This document shows, piece after piece, positions 1 to 10,051 of a DNA stretch of 64,000 nt. Each line of letters opens with the position of its first letter. Within the stretch, counting starts at the first letter, position 1. The notes under the pieces were generated by a model. That model was not told the origin of the DNA and searched no databases. It saw only the letters and a list, made by a program, of their open reading frames with translations. The stretch spans positions 248,001 through 312,000 of the forward strand of contig NZ_FOCL01000002.1 in the NCBI RefSeq assembly GCF_900110105.1. Direction: 5' to 3'. Source of the DNA: Mucilaginibacter gossypiicola. Its GTDB lineage: Bacteria; Bacteroidota; Bacteroidia; Sphingobacteriales; Sphingobacteriaceae. The translations under genes and the position numbers were made by a program.

Positions 1-1990
1 TGAAGAAGTTCAGACTTGGATATTCGTTATCTGTTTTTAGTATCTTTTTATCTGTATTCACCTCCAATCTTAAAATAGGAGGAACGGCGTCAAATTCGTC
101 AAATTCATCCTCCTCTTTTGAGCCTTCATCAATGATGCTTGGTATTTCTTCCTCGACCGAACCGATTTGATTTAATCTCACATATTGTCGATGGGTTCTT
201 GTTATTGTATTTGATTTTTTTATAACCTCCGCGAATGGCATTTCTCCAGTCGCGAAATCTGACAGCAACGATTCGACCTTTCCCATGTCCGCAGAGTCAT
301 ACTTATATAATTCTTTATTTTTCATGAGAATTTGCTGTAAGGCGTCTGCCCCTTCCTTAGTTGAAGAGGGAACATAATTGGAGAACTTCTGGTAAAGGTG
401 ATTACGCACGAAGTCTTTAACAAAACTAGCAAACAGCGACCATTCTGTTTTATATATTTGAAGTACCTGTTTAACAGCGGGCGAAGTACGAGAAATAAAA
501 ACATTTACTGTTTTATCTTTTCGTGTTACTAAACTTGGAACGTCGTGGCTGATTTTGGCAATCACTACTTTGACATCCGCAATTAGGTAGTCTTCAGTTA
601 GAACATTAGTTATTCTCAAAATGAGCGTTAATTCCTCCATGGAGAGATTTTTTAGCTCATACTCTTCTAAGACCTGTGCTCCATCTGGCACCTCCTCGAT
701 TTTTAAATTTTTTATATACTCTAACTGAATTCTTCTTCTAGGATTTTCCTGGCTAATCAGTAATAGGTATGTGTTTTCATTGCCGAATTGTAAAATAGTT
801 GATTGATCTCTCCCCGAATAATAATACACTTTCTTACCATCAATACTTTGCTGAATTTTTTCCAAATTCCATCGTTCATTGTTAGGTTGCACAACGATTT
901 TAAGCTTCTTCGCAAAATCATATCTCTTGTTCGCTGATATATAATTAAGAAAACCGCTATTTAAATCGGACAGTTCCAGTTCTGAAAGTTCCTTTGCAAT
1001 AATGTATTCTGCTGCAAACACTATTTTTGAGACGAACTCTATACTTTCCCGGCTAAGCGCCTCCCTGCCAGCAGTCGGATGAAGGTTCGACAAATTAACA
1101 ACACCACCAAAATTAAAACTACCTGCTATCGGGACCGGTGCTAATCCAAAAAAATTGCGTAAACCATAAATGCCGCCCCCTCCCTGGGACAGCACGATAT
1201 TTCCTACTATTGAGACCCCATCTCTTGTTATATTTTCACAAAGTATTTTAATTATGTTCTGGTTAGTAAGGTTTATGGTTAAATTAAACTGGACAGCTTT
1301 GTCATGAGTGACAATACTTTTTTTTGTCGTGTAGCTTAAATTTTCAGACTCAACTTTAAAGGAATCGTAATATTTGCTCTGACTAACGTTCTTTCCATTT
1401 ATTAATACTGGAATCTGTAAGTAACGGATATATGGGCTCAAATAATTGATAGCGCCCGTAACAGTTAAATTCAAAGAGTCATCTAAAGTTGCAATTATTG
1501 TCGTACCAGGTTCTCTTTTCTCTTGATACCTCATCACATCGATACACTCCTCGGTAATTGACAAGGTATCCCGATTCGCAAAGCTCCTAATTGTAAGATC
1601 ACCGCCAGCGTAGTGGGTAATCACCTCAATTGAGGTACACACTCCAAAATTTGCCATTGCGCCAATCCCGAAAGTCCCTACAACTCCTGCCTTACGGGCA
1701 GTTTCGTTATTTTTACCACTTGATCCGGCTTTCCAAAAGTTGTTTTGTATAACATCTTCATTCATGCCAATTCCATTGTCGGTAATTACAATTTTTGACG
1801 ATGTTATTTCAACCTCAATCATTGGTTCAAAACTGTCCCCTTCCAGTTGTTTTCTCATCAAAACGGCATCATACCCATTCTGAATATTCTCTCTAAGCAA
1901 TGCATAAGGAGAATCATAAATATCGTTAGACAATATTTCTAAAATCCGTTTGACTTCGATTTGAAATGAAAGCTTACTTGAATTACTCAT
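1..1990 (-). CDS. Hsp90-like GHKL ATPase (partial, runs off left edge)
   Basis: The frame opens with ATG at 1990 and stays open to the window edge, giving at least 663 residues, so the C-terminus is missing. The N-terminal 130 residues hold a GHKL ATP-binding fold: an N box RENIQNGYDA (about 33-42), DNGIGM (71-76) and GVVGTFGIGA (102-111). This arrangement matches Hsp90/HtpG-type ATPases, but the rest is divergent from housekeeping HtpG. The start codon overlaps the stop of the upstream phosphoesterase gene by one base (TAATG), so translation is probably coupled. It is the third gene of a leftward operon next to BREX. I infer an ATP-driven sensor or chaperone role in defence; the exact function is unknown. 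Confidence 0.85.
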   Translation of the reverse strand, partial: MSNSSKLSFQIEVKRILEILSNDIYDSPYALLRENIQNGYDAVLMRKQLEGDSFEPMIEVEITSSKIVITDNGIGMNEDVIQNNFWKAGSSGKNNETARKAGVVGTFGIGAMANFGVCTSIEVITHYAGGDLTIRSFANRDTLSITEECIDVMRYQEKREPGTTIIATLDDSLNLTVTGAINYLSPYIRYLQIPVLINGKNVSQSKYYDSFKVESENLSYTTKKSIVTHDKAVQFNLTINLTNQNIIKILCENITRDGVSIVGNIVLSQGGGGIYGLRNFFGLAPVPIAGSFNFGGVVNLSNLHPTAGREALSRESIEFVSKIVFAAEYIIAKELSELELSDLNSGFLNYISANKRYDFAKKLKIVVQPNNERWNLEKIQQSIDGKKVYYYSGRDQSTILQFGNENTYLLLISQENPRRRIQLEYIKNLKIEEVPDGAQVLEEYELKNLSMEELTLILRITNVLTEDYLIADVKVVIAKISHDVPSLVTRKDKTVNVFISRTSPAVKQVLQIYKTEWSLFASFVKDFVRNHLYQKFSNYVPSSTKEGADALQQILMKNKELYKYDSADMGKVESLLSDFATGEMPFAEVIKKSNTITRTHRQYVRLNQIGSVEEEIPSIIDEGSKEEDEFDEFDAVPPILRLEVNTDKKILKTDNEYPSLNFF

Positions 1991-3468
1991 TATAACATTG
2001 CTTTGGCTTGATTAAATAATTGCTTGACTGTCGGATCCTTGATAATTTTTTCGTCAATAGATGTCACTACTTCATTTATCACATCCATTCGCTTTAATCG
2101 TGTGGCAGCATTGAAAACGATTACCGTTTCTTTTATAGACTGAGGTTTTGCGAATTTTTCAATTGCCAATTCATGATCATCTGTCTCAATAATACATTGC
2201 AATAAAAAACCCCTTACAAAGGCATCATTTAAATCCATCTTGATTAATTTGGATTTTGCGTTGCCGTAATCGCCGTTACTTATTAGTTTTTCAATATCTA
2301 GCATTTGAGTAGTAATATCCACTTTGCGTGGGTCTTTTATTTTAAATGAATAAAAACTCGCGTTACTTGATGCGATTCTCCCAGGAATCCAAATAGGATT
2401 GTTAAAAGAAGAAGACTCTGATTTTTCTCTCACATGGAGTGTAACCTCAAGCTTACCTTCGTCCATTTCCCTGTCTAATTCAATTACATTGTATTGCCGA
2501 TTAGTGCCAGTTGGCAACTCTTCCCGACCACCGCACAACGTGCCAGCACCGATAACAATAATGCTCTTTTGTTGTATTATATCATTGTGTTCATGTATAG
2601 CTTCCATTCTGTGTTGATGCCCATGAAATCCAATGGATATTTTTGAGTCAATAAAATTTTTCAGAATACTCCCGTCCATATAATTAGATTCGAAAGGACC
2701 TCCTTTAGTATTATGATGCCAAGTTCCTATTATCAGCCTACCCCGTTTGATAAGTTCGCGAATATCAGAACTTGATTTTGAAATACAATCAGGATGAATA
2801 TCTCCTACAAAACGAAGGTGATCGTTATTATAACAGCTGCTATAAGCTATAACAGATAAATCTAATTCAGGGTAATCAAATATGTCATATTGATCCGCTG
2901 GATTTAAACTATATGTCCGATCTCCATCATAAAATTTATGGTAGAATTTTGCAAATGCTGCAAGACGCTTGTTGTAAATATCTGTATTTTTTATTTTGAA
3001 GAAAGATAAGTCTTTCCATGACCATCTAGTCGATGATTGTGGTGTGAATGCGTCTTTTAGTATCGCCCAGTTGATATTGTTTTCGGTGTCAAAAACGGCA
3101 GCTTTGTCAAGCTTCTCCATACTTTCCTTAGAATACTTCCAATCAATATCATGGTTGCCTGGAATAATAATTAGCTTTTTTTTGTCACCATCAAGAAAAT
3201 TATCGCATAGGCTTGTAAGAAATTCCTCTGCCTCATTGTACTGATTTTCAATTTCATCAATAGATTGTAAAACGTCGGGATTAGACGAGCCTCGGACTAT
3301 GTCACCACTAACAATAATCAAATTGGGACTGCAAATATTAGGGGTTTCCTCATCGACATACTTATCTCGATCAGAAATTAAAGAAGAAACTAAGGGGCCG
3401 TTTGAAATAGGTAGTTCTTTACTTCTGTGGAGGTCAGATATATGTAAAATCGAAGTTTTATCAGCCAT
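1990..3468 (-). CDS. calcineurin-like metallophosphoesterase
   Basis: The 492-residue product has the full metallophosphoesterase motif series: ISDLH (D12, H14), SGD (54-56), PGNHD (103-107), WHH (250-252) and GHQH (283-286). These residues bind two metal ions in the family, and all are present, so the enzyme should be active. The substrate (nucleic acid, nucleotide or phosphoprotein) cannot be told. The last 110 or so residues are helical and look like a partner-binding tail. It lies 29 bp downstream of the GHKL-nuclease gene and overlaps the Hsp90-like gene by one base, so the three are one operon. There is no signal peptide, so it acts in the cytoplasm. Confidence 0.9.
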   Translation of the reverse strand: MADKTSILHISDLHRSKELPISNGPLVSSLISDRDKYVDEETPNICSPNLIIVSGDIVRGSSNPDVLQSIDEIENQYNEAEEFLTSLCDNFLDGDKKKLIIIPGNHDIDWKYSKESMEKLDKAAVFDTENNINWAILKDAFTPQSSTRWSWKDLSFFKIKNTDIYNKRLAAFAKFYHKFYDGDRTYSLNPADQYDIFDYPELDLSVIAYSSCYNNDHLRFVGDIHPDCISKSSSDIRELIKRGRLIIGTWHHNTKGGPFESNYMDGSILKNFIDSKISIGFHGHQHRMEAIHEHNDIIQQKSIIVIGAGTLCGGREELPTGTNRQYNVIELDREMDEGKLEVTLHVREKSESSSFNNPIWIPGRIASSNASFYSFKIKDPRKVDITTQMLDIEKLISNGDYGNAKSKLIKMDLNDAFVRGFLLQCIIETDDHELAIEKFAKPQSIKETVIVFNAATRLKRMDVINEVVTSIDEKIIKDPTVKQLFNQAKAML

Positions 3469-3497
3469 TAGTTTGTAAATTGATATGGTTCGGATCG

Positions 3498-5555
3498 TTA
3501 AGCAATCTTACTTTGAATAAAACGAAGTTGTGAATTAATTTTATCGTTGAGTAGTTCCGGGTATTCCAGTTCAAATTTTGCTCCTACTGCTTTGTCTTTA
3601 ATTTCAAGTTCTGAAGATAAATACCGAAGTTTACGTTTATTCATTTCAATTAATTCGGACCAAGTCATAACATATACTTCAATGTTTTTTTCAGATTTAA
3701 TGTCCCAAATAAATGGCTGAGTATACTTTTCCCGGGCTGATTTGACTTTTGATTTTGCAAAAGCAGTAATTCCCGTAGAAATTAAAATTAGCTTATATCT
3801 TGTATTTTCGGTAGGAAGACCATTTGCTTCTTCAATTTGAAAGGCATATCTATCAATTTGATTAAGCTCCTTTTGACTAATCTTACAATTTGGAGCTTTT
3901 AGTTCTACAACCATAAACTCCTTTACATCATCCCCAGTGATTTTTTCATTATAAAAAAAAAGATCGGTTATATCATTAAATTCCTGTTCTGCCGATACCA
4001 CTAAATTGTCGTCATCAACGGTGGGGATATAATCCAAAGTGCTTGCACGTATATCATCGAAAATTCCACCAATTTTTTTATCAGACCATAAATGCGGTGT
4101 TTGTGTATAATTTTCTCCGAATAACCACAGTTCTTTTTCTACTATTTTGTGGAGTTGTGATCTTTCTTTTATAACACTGGAAATTGATCCATAAGTAATT
4201 TCGTGTAGAAATTCTAAAAACTCCAACTTTTGCGCAACCTGAGAGGAAAAGTGAATCACGCTTTCCAATTCTGTCCTTTCCATCAACTCATGAAACTTAC
4301 CAACAGTTTTATCTTTCATTTTGATAAGCTTAGAAAATAACAACTCTATTTTCCCATTTCTGATTGAATTATCGACAAGTTCATAAACTAAATCTTTGAT
4401 TCTATCTTCACGCTCGGAAATACGAAATTTGCTTTCGACAAGATATGCTACTTTGTTAAATACTAATTCATGAGTTTCTGAAACAGGTTTGTTAACGAGT
4501 AATGGATTGGCTTTATCTTCTTTCAATCTATTAACGAAGTCCTTGAATGCAGTATTTTTTTCCTTAAAAAACTCGTTTAAAGTATCACGAATTAGTGTCT
4601 TTAAATTGATGAAATCTTCATCGCCAAATGTTTCAAGCAAAGCATTTTTAAAAAGATCAGAAGTAAACATATTAGATTCAATATAAATGAACCAAGTTCC
4701 TAAATCAGGAGTATAATAATCAGATGAGTATGTGTATTCGTTGGCTAATGTTTTTAAACCAGCGTTATCTACCATTGTAAAAATTTTCACCTTATTTAGG
4801 TCGCTAATTATATTATATAGCTTGAAATCTATAATGTGGATATCACCTGTGGACGTTTCAAAATTCTTTTTAATTAAAATAGGCTGATCTATTACAAATT
4901 GGCTCCTCTCAATTTGTTTGTCGTTTACAAAAAAACGAATATCACCATTAAAAATCTGGTAAATATAGTATTGTGCTAACGCTGCCGGCAGATTGTCACT
5001 ATAAAACGCTTCCGAAAGTCTATTGTTCTTAGGCGGATTAGCGCTCCTATTTTGATGTAGATTATTAATGCTTACTTTATAATATGTATTGGTCGGCCGA
5101 CTTAAAATTTCCTCTTTGGTAGGGAAATTTATGTCAGCTAAATTTTTATTTTTTAACGCTGATGCCGTAATTTCAACTTCAACTTTACTGTGTTTCGATT
5201 TGGTTTCATCATAACCAACTGTTTCGATTTTCATGCTTTCGCCAATCTGCAATGCGCTAAATCTTCCAATTCCATGCCCCCCTGGCTTAACTGTTGTACC
5301 AACTTCAAGAATTTTTTTATCGAAATCGGCCAGTGAGACACCATTCCCGTTATCTATTAGTTCAATTGATTCAATTACAGGGTATAAAGTATTTGAATTT
5401 TCATTGATAATAATATACAACTTGATTTCAGTTGCACTTTCCTGAATAGAGTTATTTATAAGCTCAGTAAAAGCTCTAAATGTATCCCTGTAATTTGTAA
5501 GGATTTCGCTTACTACTCGTCCGTTAGTATTAAGTTTTCTATTAGTTGCAGGCAT
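3498..5555 (-). CDS. GHKL ATPase with C-terminal nuclease-like domain
   Basis: First gene of the leftward operon, 685 residues. The N-terminus carries a GHKL ATPase: N box around E31 to N35 (FTELINNS), DNGNG at 68-72 and a GGHGIGRFS lid at 92-100. The C-terminal 200 residues contain ELWLFGENY, then an acidic DLFFYN stretch, then VVELKAP (549-555). This order resembles a PD-(D/E)xK nuclease core of the kind found in Shedu/DUF4263-like proteins. ATPase assignment is solid; the nuclease assignment is inference from motif order. It could act as an ATP-gated effector with the downstream phosphoesterase and Hsp90-like proteins. It is divergent from the BREX operon across a 366-bp gap. Confidence 0.8.
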   Translation of the reverse strand: MPATNRKLNTNGRVVSEILTNYRDTFRAFTELINNSIQESATEIKLYIIINENSNTLYPVIESIELIDNGNGVSLADFDKKILEVGTTVKPGGHGIGRFSALQIGESMKIETVGYDETKSKHSKVEVEITASALKNKNLADINFPTKEEILSRPTNTYYKVSINNLHQNRSANPPKNNRLSEAFYSDNLPAALAQYYIYQIFNGDIRFFVNDKQIERSQFVIDQPILIKKNFETSTGDIHIIDFKLYNIISDLNKVKIFTMVDNAGLKTLANEYTYSSDYYTPDLGTWFIYIESNMFTSDLFKNALLETFGDEDFINLKTLIRDTLNEFFKEKNTAFKDFVNRLKEDKANPLLVNKPVSETHELVFNKVAYLVESKFRISEREDRIKDLVYELVDNSIRNGKIELLFSKLIKMKDKTVGKFHELMERTELESVIHFSSQVAQKLEFLEFLHEITYGSISSVIKERSQLHKIVEKELWLFGENYTQTPHLWSDKKIGGIFDDIRASTLDYIPTVDDDNLVVSAEQEFNDITDLFFYNEKITGDDVKEFMVVELKAPNCKISQKELNQIDRYAFQIEEANGLPTENTRYKLILISTGITAFAKSKVKSAREKYTQPFIWDIKSEKNIEVYVMTWSELIEMNKRKLRYLSSELEIKDKAVGAKFELEYPELLNDKINSQLRFIQSKIA

Positions 5556-5921
5556 TGTGTTAGGTTAAGTTTTTAAAATTAAAAAAACTAAATGAAAAAT
5601 TAGATGGATTTAACTCTTCATCGTGAACTTATAAGTGTCGACGCATCTTTAGTATTTCAATACATATCATCAATATGGCTTCATGTTAATGCTAACATAA
5701 ATAATTATATCTTTAAACCACCTAATACCAAAGAATATACACTTCCTTCAGGAGAATATTTTCGAGGCATTAAGACATTTACCTCGGTTTAAAGCTACAT
5801 GTTCGGTGGTTTTTTCATTACTCAACGCAAAAAATTATTATGCGAGGTGTAGCGATAATCTTCTTAATTTTATGGCTTTTTATCAGAGTAAAGTTGTAAT
5901 GAGGAACGTTTCGAACAATTT
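5556..5921. promoter_or_regulatory. divergent intergenic region between the two defence operons
   Basis: This AT-rich gap of 366 bp separates the leftward GHKL operon from the rightward BREX operon and must hold both promoters. I could not pick a convincing TAnnTTTG element or a clear operator dyad. A 62-codon open frame at 5604-5792 has no recognisable features and is probably chance. Confidence 0.4.
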
Positions 5922-6395
5922 ATGAATAATTATACAATTAAAGATTTGTCAGAATCTAAAGATCGATACAAACTTTTCGCTTTTATATCAGATAACGAGC
6001 AAGCTGAGAAGCTTAATTATATTGAATCTCTTGGCTTGACAACAATTAATATTGGAAAAGAAGTTGCGATATATATCAATTCTTTATCAAACTATAAATA
6101 TTTAAGCATTGACGTATACGATTTCGTAAAAAATCATTTAGAGGAAAAAAAATGTAAGATTGATAAAATTGGGAATGAAGTGGTTGCGATCTACAATTTG
6201 GGCATTTTATTGGAACCTTTACTAGAGTTGAAAGTGACGCAATTATTAAAAGAAATTTCAAAATCTATTGCATTACTTATTATCTGGGAAAATAATTTAA
6301 TTACAGAAACGAAACTATGTTGGCCAAATCAAAACAACCAAGTTTATATTGATTTTTCAGATACTAGTTTATTAAAATTGATACATGCTATATAA
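5922..6395 (+). CDS. brxF: BrxF-like protein of type 3 BREX, degenerate P-loop
   Basis: A 157-residue protein that is the first gene of the BREX operon. Its position before brxC, its size and its pattern of beta strands (NIGKEVAIYI, EVVAIYNLGILLEP, IALLIIWENN) match BrxF, the small P-loop protein specific to type 3 BREX. The expected Walker A loop after the first strand is replaced by ISDNEQAEKL, which lacks GxxxxGK[ST], so nucleotide binding is doubtful. Its end overlaps brxC by 11 bp. Base composition is clearly more AT-rich than the downstream part of the operon. The call depends mainly on context and length; the sequence alone would not be enough. Confidence 0.65.
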   Translation: MNNYTIKDLSESKDRYKLFAFISDNEQAEKLNYIESLGLTTINIGKEVAIYINSLSNYKYLSIDVYDFVKNHLEEKKCKIDKIGNEVVAIYNLGILLEPLLELKVTQLLKEISKSIALLIIWENNLITETKLCWPNQNNQVYIDFSDTSLLKLIHAI

Positions 6396-9300
6396 GGAAT
6401 TGATACAATTTGAACCAATTACCACTGTGGTGAAATTGGTAAATGCAAGCCAGCAATCAGTTGCAGAAAACTTAGTAAAAACATTTGTTTTTTCCAAAAA
6501 AATGCAAGAAGACTTGCGTGAGGTAATATTTAAAAACCTGGCAACAGAATCTATTTATGAGACAAAAGGCATTCAAATAGTCGGAAGTTATGGTACAGGA
6601 AAATCCCATTTAATGTCGCTAGTTTCTGCAATCGCTGAGAATGCGGATCTAGTACAACATATTCAATACGAAGATCTAAAAAAGGATTTCAATGAAATTG
6701 CTGGGAAGTATAATGTTTTACGTTTCGAAATTGGGACTGACAAGCCACTTAAAGATATAGTGTTTGCTCAAATTGAACGTCACCTGAGTAAACATGACGT
6801 TGATTATAAATTTGATAGTGATTCTAATTTCAGTTGGAAGGAACTGATCCAGCAAATGATGGCTGAATTTGAGCTCAAATTTCCTAGTCAGCATTTTTTG
6901 ATCGTCATCGATGAGTTGCTGGAATACCTCAAAGGAAGGAAACCGAGTGAACTGCACAACGATTTAATGCTTTTACGTCAGTTAGGAGAGGCCTGCGATG
7001 ACTCCCGTTTCAAACTCATGTTCGGCGTCCAGGAATTATTATACCGCTCACCTGAATTTCAGTTCCAAGCGGACATGTTGAACAAAATCGAAGATCGGTA
7101 CGCCGACCTGATTATTACCAAGGAAGATGTTTCTTACGTTGTAAAGGAAAGACTGCTAAAAAAAGATGTGCATCAAAAGGCTAAGATCAGAGCGCACCTT
7201 TTAAAATTCGCCCATCTTTTTGAAGGTATCAACACCAACTTAAACGACTTTATTGACCTGTTCCCCGTGCATCCTAACTATGTAAGTTACTTTGAAAAGA
7301 TCAAGCATGGGAAAAGTCAGCGCGAGATATTGAAAGTACTTTCCATTAAGTTCGGAGATATATTGGTCAAAGAGGTACCCACGGAAAATCCAGGGCTGAT
7401 CACCTATGACACCTATTGGCCTGACTTGGCTAATAACCCGGCGATGCTGGCGATCCCTGACATCAGGGCGGTTCGTGACAAAGTAGATATTATCGCAGGC
7501 AGGGTAGCGAATCATTTTACTGGTGCCCGCGCAAACCGAAGGGGAATTGCCGAAAGCATCTCCCAAGCCCTGGCCATCCGTATCTTATGTGATGACCTGG
7601 ATAAAAGGAACGGCGCCAGCGCGCATAGTTTGAAAGAAGACCTGTGTGTGACCATACCGCAAATAGACGAAGCCGAATTGTTACTCGACGCCATCAGCAG
7701 TACGGCCAAGCAATTGGTAACTGCTACTGCTGGGCAATACGTTGCTCAGGATCCGATCAGTGCTGATTTTTATATCCGCACGGAGGGAGGAATTAACATC
7801 CCTCAACTGATCCGCGATTATGCTGATGAAGTGATCAAAAAAGATGTCGACCAGGCCGATCAATATTATTTTGACCTGTTGCAGTATATCCTGGAAATAC
7901 AGCAGGATTCTTACCGCTCCGGCTTTAAAATCTGGGAGCATTCCCTGGAATGGATTGATAAAAAGAGCTTCCGTTTGGGCTATATCTTTTTTGGTAACCC
8001 GAACGAACGCAGCACCACCGAACCTATCCAGCAGTATTATATCTTTTTTTGCCCTTTATTCAACAATATCGACAGAAATGATGAAGCAGATGAAGTCTAC
8101 TTTGACGTAGCCGGTTTATCCGATGAATTCAAAGATACGATCTGCCTTTACGGAGCGGCGAAGGCTAAACATGTGTCAGCGTCAACTGATCAAAAACAAT
8201 TATTCAGCAACCAGATCGAGCATTACCAACGGAAAGCGATCGCATTGTTTGATAAAGAATATATCGATCAAACCAGAGTAATCTACAAAGGGGATAGTAA
8301 ATCCTTGAAGTCCTACCCCCTGCTGGGCGACGGGTCGACGAAGGAAATGATTTTCAGAAGTGTGGCAGCAAAAGTGCTGAACAAGAGCTTTAATGAAAAA
8401 TATACCCATTATCCTGCATTTACAGATCTGCTACAGCCCTTGACCAAAGACAATTTCGAAGGCCGAATAAAAGCCGCTTTGAAAAAGATCACGGCGGCTT
8501 CCCAACCAAACCGTGATGGCGAAGCTATCCTCAGCGGGCTCGGTTTATGGGGTGGGCATAATATTATTAGTGATAACAGCAAGTATGCTGAAAGCATCAA
8601 GAAAAAAATGAAGGAGGCCGGCGATGGCGCAGTTTTGAACAGGTCAGAGATCATCTGGGCACATTATGCACCAGCCAATTTATGGTATTCGGTCGATTTC
8701 AATATCGATTATCAACTCGAATTTATTGTCCTTGCCGCTTTGGCTTACAAAGGGGATATTGAAGTCAACTGGTCCGGTAGTAAAAGCTTATCAGCAACCA
8801 ATATTGAAACGGTTTTGACCCTAGCTGATGAAGATTATTTTACCTTTCAGCATATCAAACAACCGCAAGGCATTCCCGTAAAACACCTCAAAGCTCTGTT
8901 TTCTTGTTTAAGCTTACCGGACTATACTTCTGAACTGGAAAAACCCGAAACGATCAGCAAGATCATCACTGAAGCCAAAGCTAAAGCTGAAAAGGTTGTC
9001 AAAACTAGGGCGGCAATCAGCCAGGGATTAAAGTGCAGAAATGTCCCCTTGCTTAGTGAAGAGGAAACGGAACGGATGAAAACCGGATTGGAAGAACTGG
9101 GGGTAATGCTGGATAGCATCCAGTCCTACAATTCTTATGGGAAATTGAAGTCATTTAAATTCAAGGATGAAGAACTGGGCCAAACATTTAAAGCATGGTC
9201 CTATTGTGAGTTGATTGATAGATTAAAAGAAAAAGCGGAAAAATTTGAAAAATTGGTCGGTTACCTATACACTGCCAAATCCTATGTGGTGCAGGAGGAA

Positions 9301-10050
9301 AAGCCATTGTTTGGTGATATGAATGCAGCGATCGACAGCCTGCCTTCCGTTGTTTCATCATCTAAAGACTCGGATATCAAGAAATACGAGGCGCTGCTGA
9401 ATTCTTTGATTGACAGCTATGCGGATTATTATCTCGGCCAATATACACGATCCCGATTATCCAGCCAGGATGGGCTGGCTAAGGAGCGGATTTTAACCGG
9501 CGAAAGCAAACGGGTCTGTGATATCATCAAAGATTCTGAGTTGATCAACGCAACTGAATATCAAAATTGGTTGAATAACATTACTTCGCTGCGTGAAGCT
9601 GCAGAATCTTTAACAAAATCTAGTGTTATTGAGGAGCCTTATCATGATTTCAACCCCCGTGAATACTACGGGAAACCATCATATGCTATTAGCCAGTTGG
9701 AGGAGCAGTTATATGGGATATTAGAAAAATGGACAATGGCTATGCGCTCCGTATTTAGGGACCCTTCTGTTCAGGAGAATATGGATATCCTGACGCCGGC
9801 CGATAAGCAATTGGTCGAAGGATTTAGGAGCGGTGCCGTCGCGCTCACCTCAGAAAACGCCCCCAGACTGCGAAACCTAATTGCTCAATTTGCCCGCGGC
9901 ATTGATAAGGTAGAAATCACAATGGAAGACATTCACAAACAGTTGAACAAACCATTAACACCCGAGGAGGCAATTGATACCCTTACCTCATATATCAATA
10001 CATTATGTTTAGGCAAGGAAAGAAACAAGGTCCGTATCATTATTAAATAA
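6385..10050 (+). CDS. brxC: BREX P-loop ATPase BrxC
   Basis: 1221 residues, the usual length for BrxC/PglY-type ATPases. Walker A is GSYGTGKSH (67-75) and Walker B is FLIVIDELLEYL (171-182). The C-terminal two thirds are long and helical with DUF6079-like character. BrxC is required for BREX defence and methylation in studied systems and is thought to be an AAA-type motor or clamp. The gene overlaps brxF by 11 bp and ends one base before pglX, so it is inside one transcript. The first 500 bp or so are AT-rich like brxF, then composition shifts to a higher GC content, which suggests a recombinant origin of the 5' end. Confidence 0.9.
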   Translation: MLYKELIQFEPITTVVKLVNASQQSVAENLVKTFVFSKKMQEDLREVIFKNLATESIYETKGIQIVGSYGTGKSHLMSLVSAIAENADLVQHIQYEDLKKDFNEIAGKYNVLRFEIGTDKPLKDIVFAQIERHLSKHDVDYKFDSDSNFSWKELIQQMMAEFELKFPSQHFLIVIDELLEYLKGRKPSELHNDLMLLRQLGEACDDSRFKLMFGVQELLYRSPEFQFQADMLNKIEDRYADLIITKEDVSYVVKERLLKKDVHQKAKIRAHLLKFAHLFEGINTNLNDFIDLFPVHPNYVSYFEKIKHGKSQREILKVLSIKFGDILVKEVPTENPGLITYDTYWPDLANNPAMLAIPDIRAVRDKVDIIAGRVANHFTGARANRRGIAESISQALAIRILCDDLDKRNGASAHSLKEDLCVTIPQIDEAELLLDAISSTAKQLVTATAGQYVAQDPISADFYIRTEGGINIPQLIRDYADEVIKKDVDQADQYYFDLLQYILEIQQDSYRSGFKIWEHSLEWIDKKSFRLGYIFFGNPNERSTTEPIQQYYIFFCPLFNNIDRNDEADEVYFDVAGLSDEFKDTICLYGAAKAKHVSASTDQKQLFSNQIEHYQRKAIALFDKEYIDQTRVIYKGDSKSLKSYPLLGDGSTKEMIFRSVAAKVLNKSFNEKYTHYPAFTDLLQPLTKDNFEGRIKAALKKITAASQPNRDGEAILSGLGLWGGHNIISDNSKYAESIKKKMKEAGDGAVLNRSEIIWAHYAPANLWYSVDFNIDYQLEFIVLAALAYKGDIEVNWSGSKSLSATNIETVLTLADEDYFTFQHIKQPQGIPVKHLKALFSCLSLPDYTSELEKPETISKIITEAKAKAEKVVKTRAAISQGLKCRNVPLLSEEETERMKTGLEELGVMLDSIQSYNSYGKLKSFKFKDEELGQTFKAWSYCELIDRLKEKAEKFEKLVGYLYTAKSYVVQEEKPLFGDMNAAIDSLPSVVSSSKDSDIKKYEALLNSLIDSYADYYLGQYTRSRLSSQDGLAKERILTGESKRVCDIIKDSELINATEYQNWLNNITSLREAAESLTKSSVIEEPYHDFNPREYYGKPSYAISQLEEQLYGILEKWTMAMRSVFRDPSVQENMDILTPADKQLVEGFRSGAVALTSENAPRLRNLIAQFARGIDKVEITMEDIHKQLNKPLTPEEAIDTLTSYINTLCLGKERNKVRIIIK

Positions 10051-10051
10051 C

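Noticed and set aside
5604..5792. 62-codon open frame in the divergent promoter region
   Set aside because: No motif and no partner; it lies where two promoters are expected.
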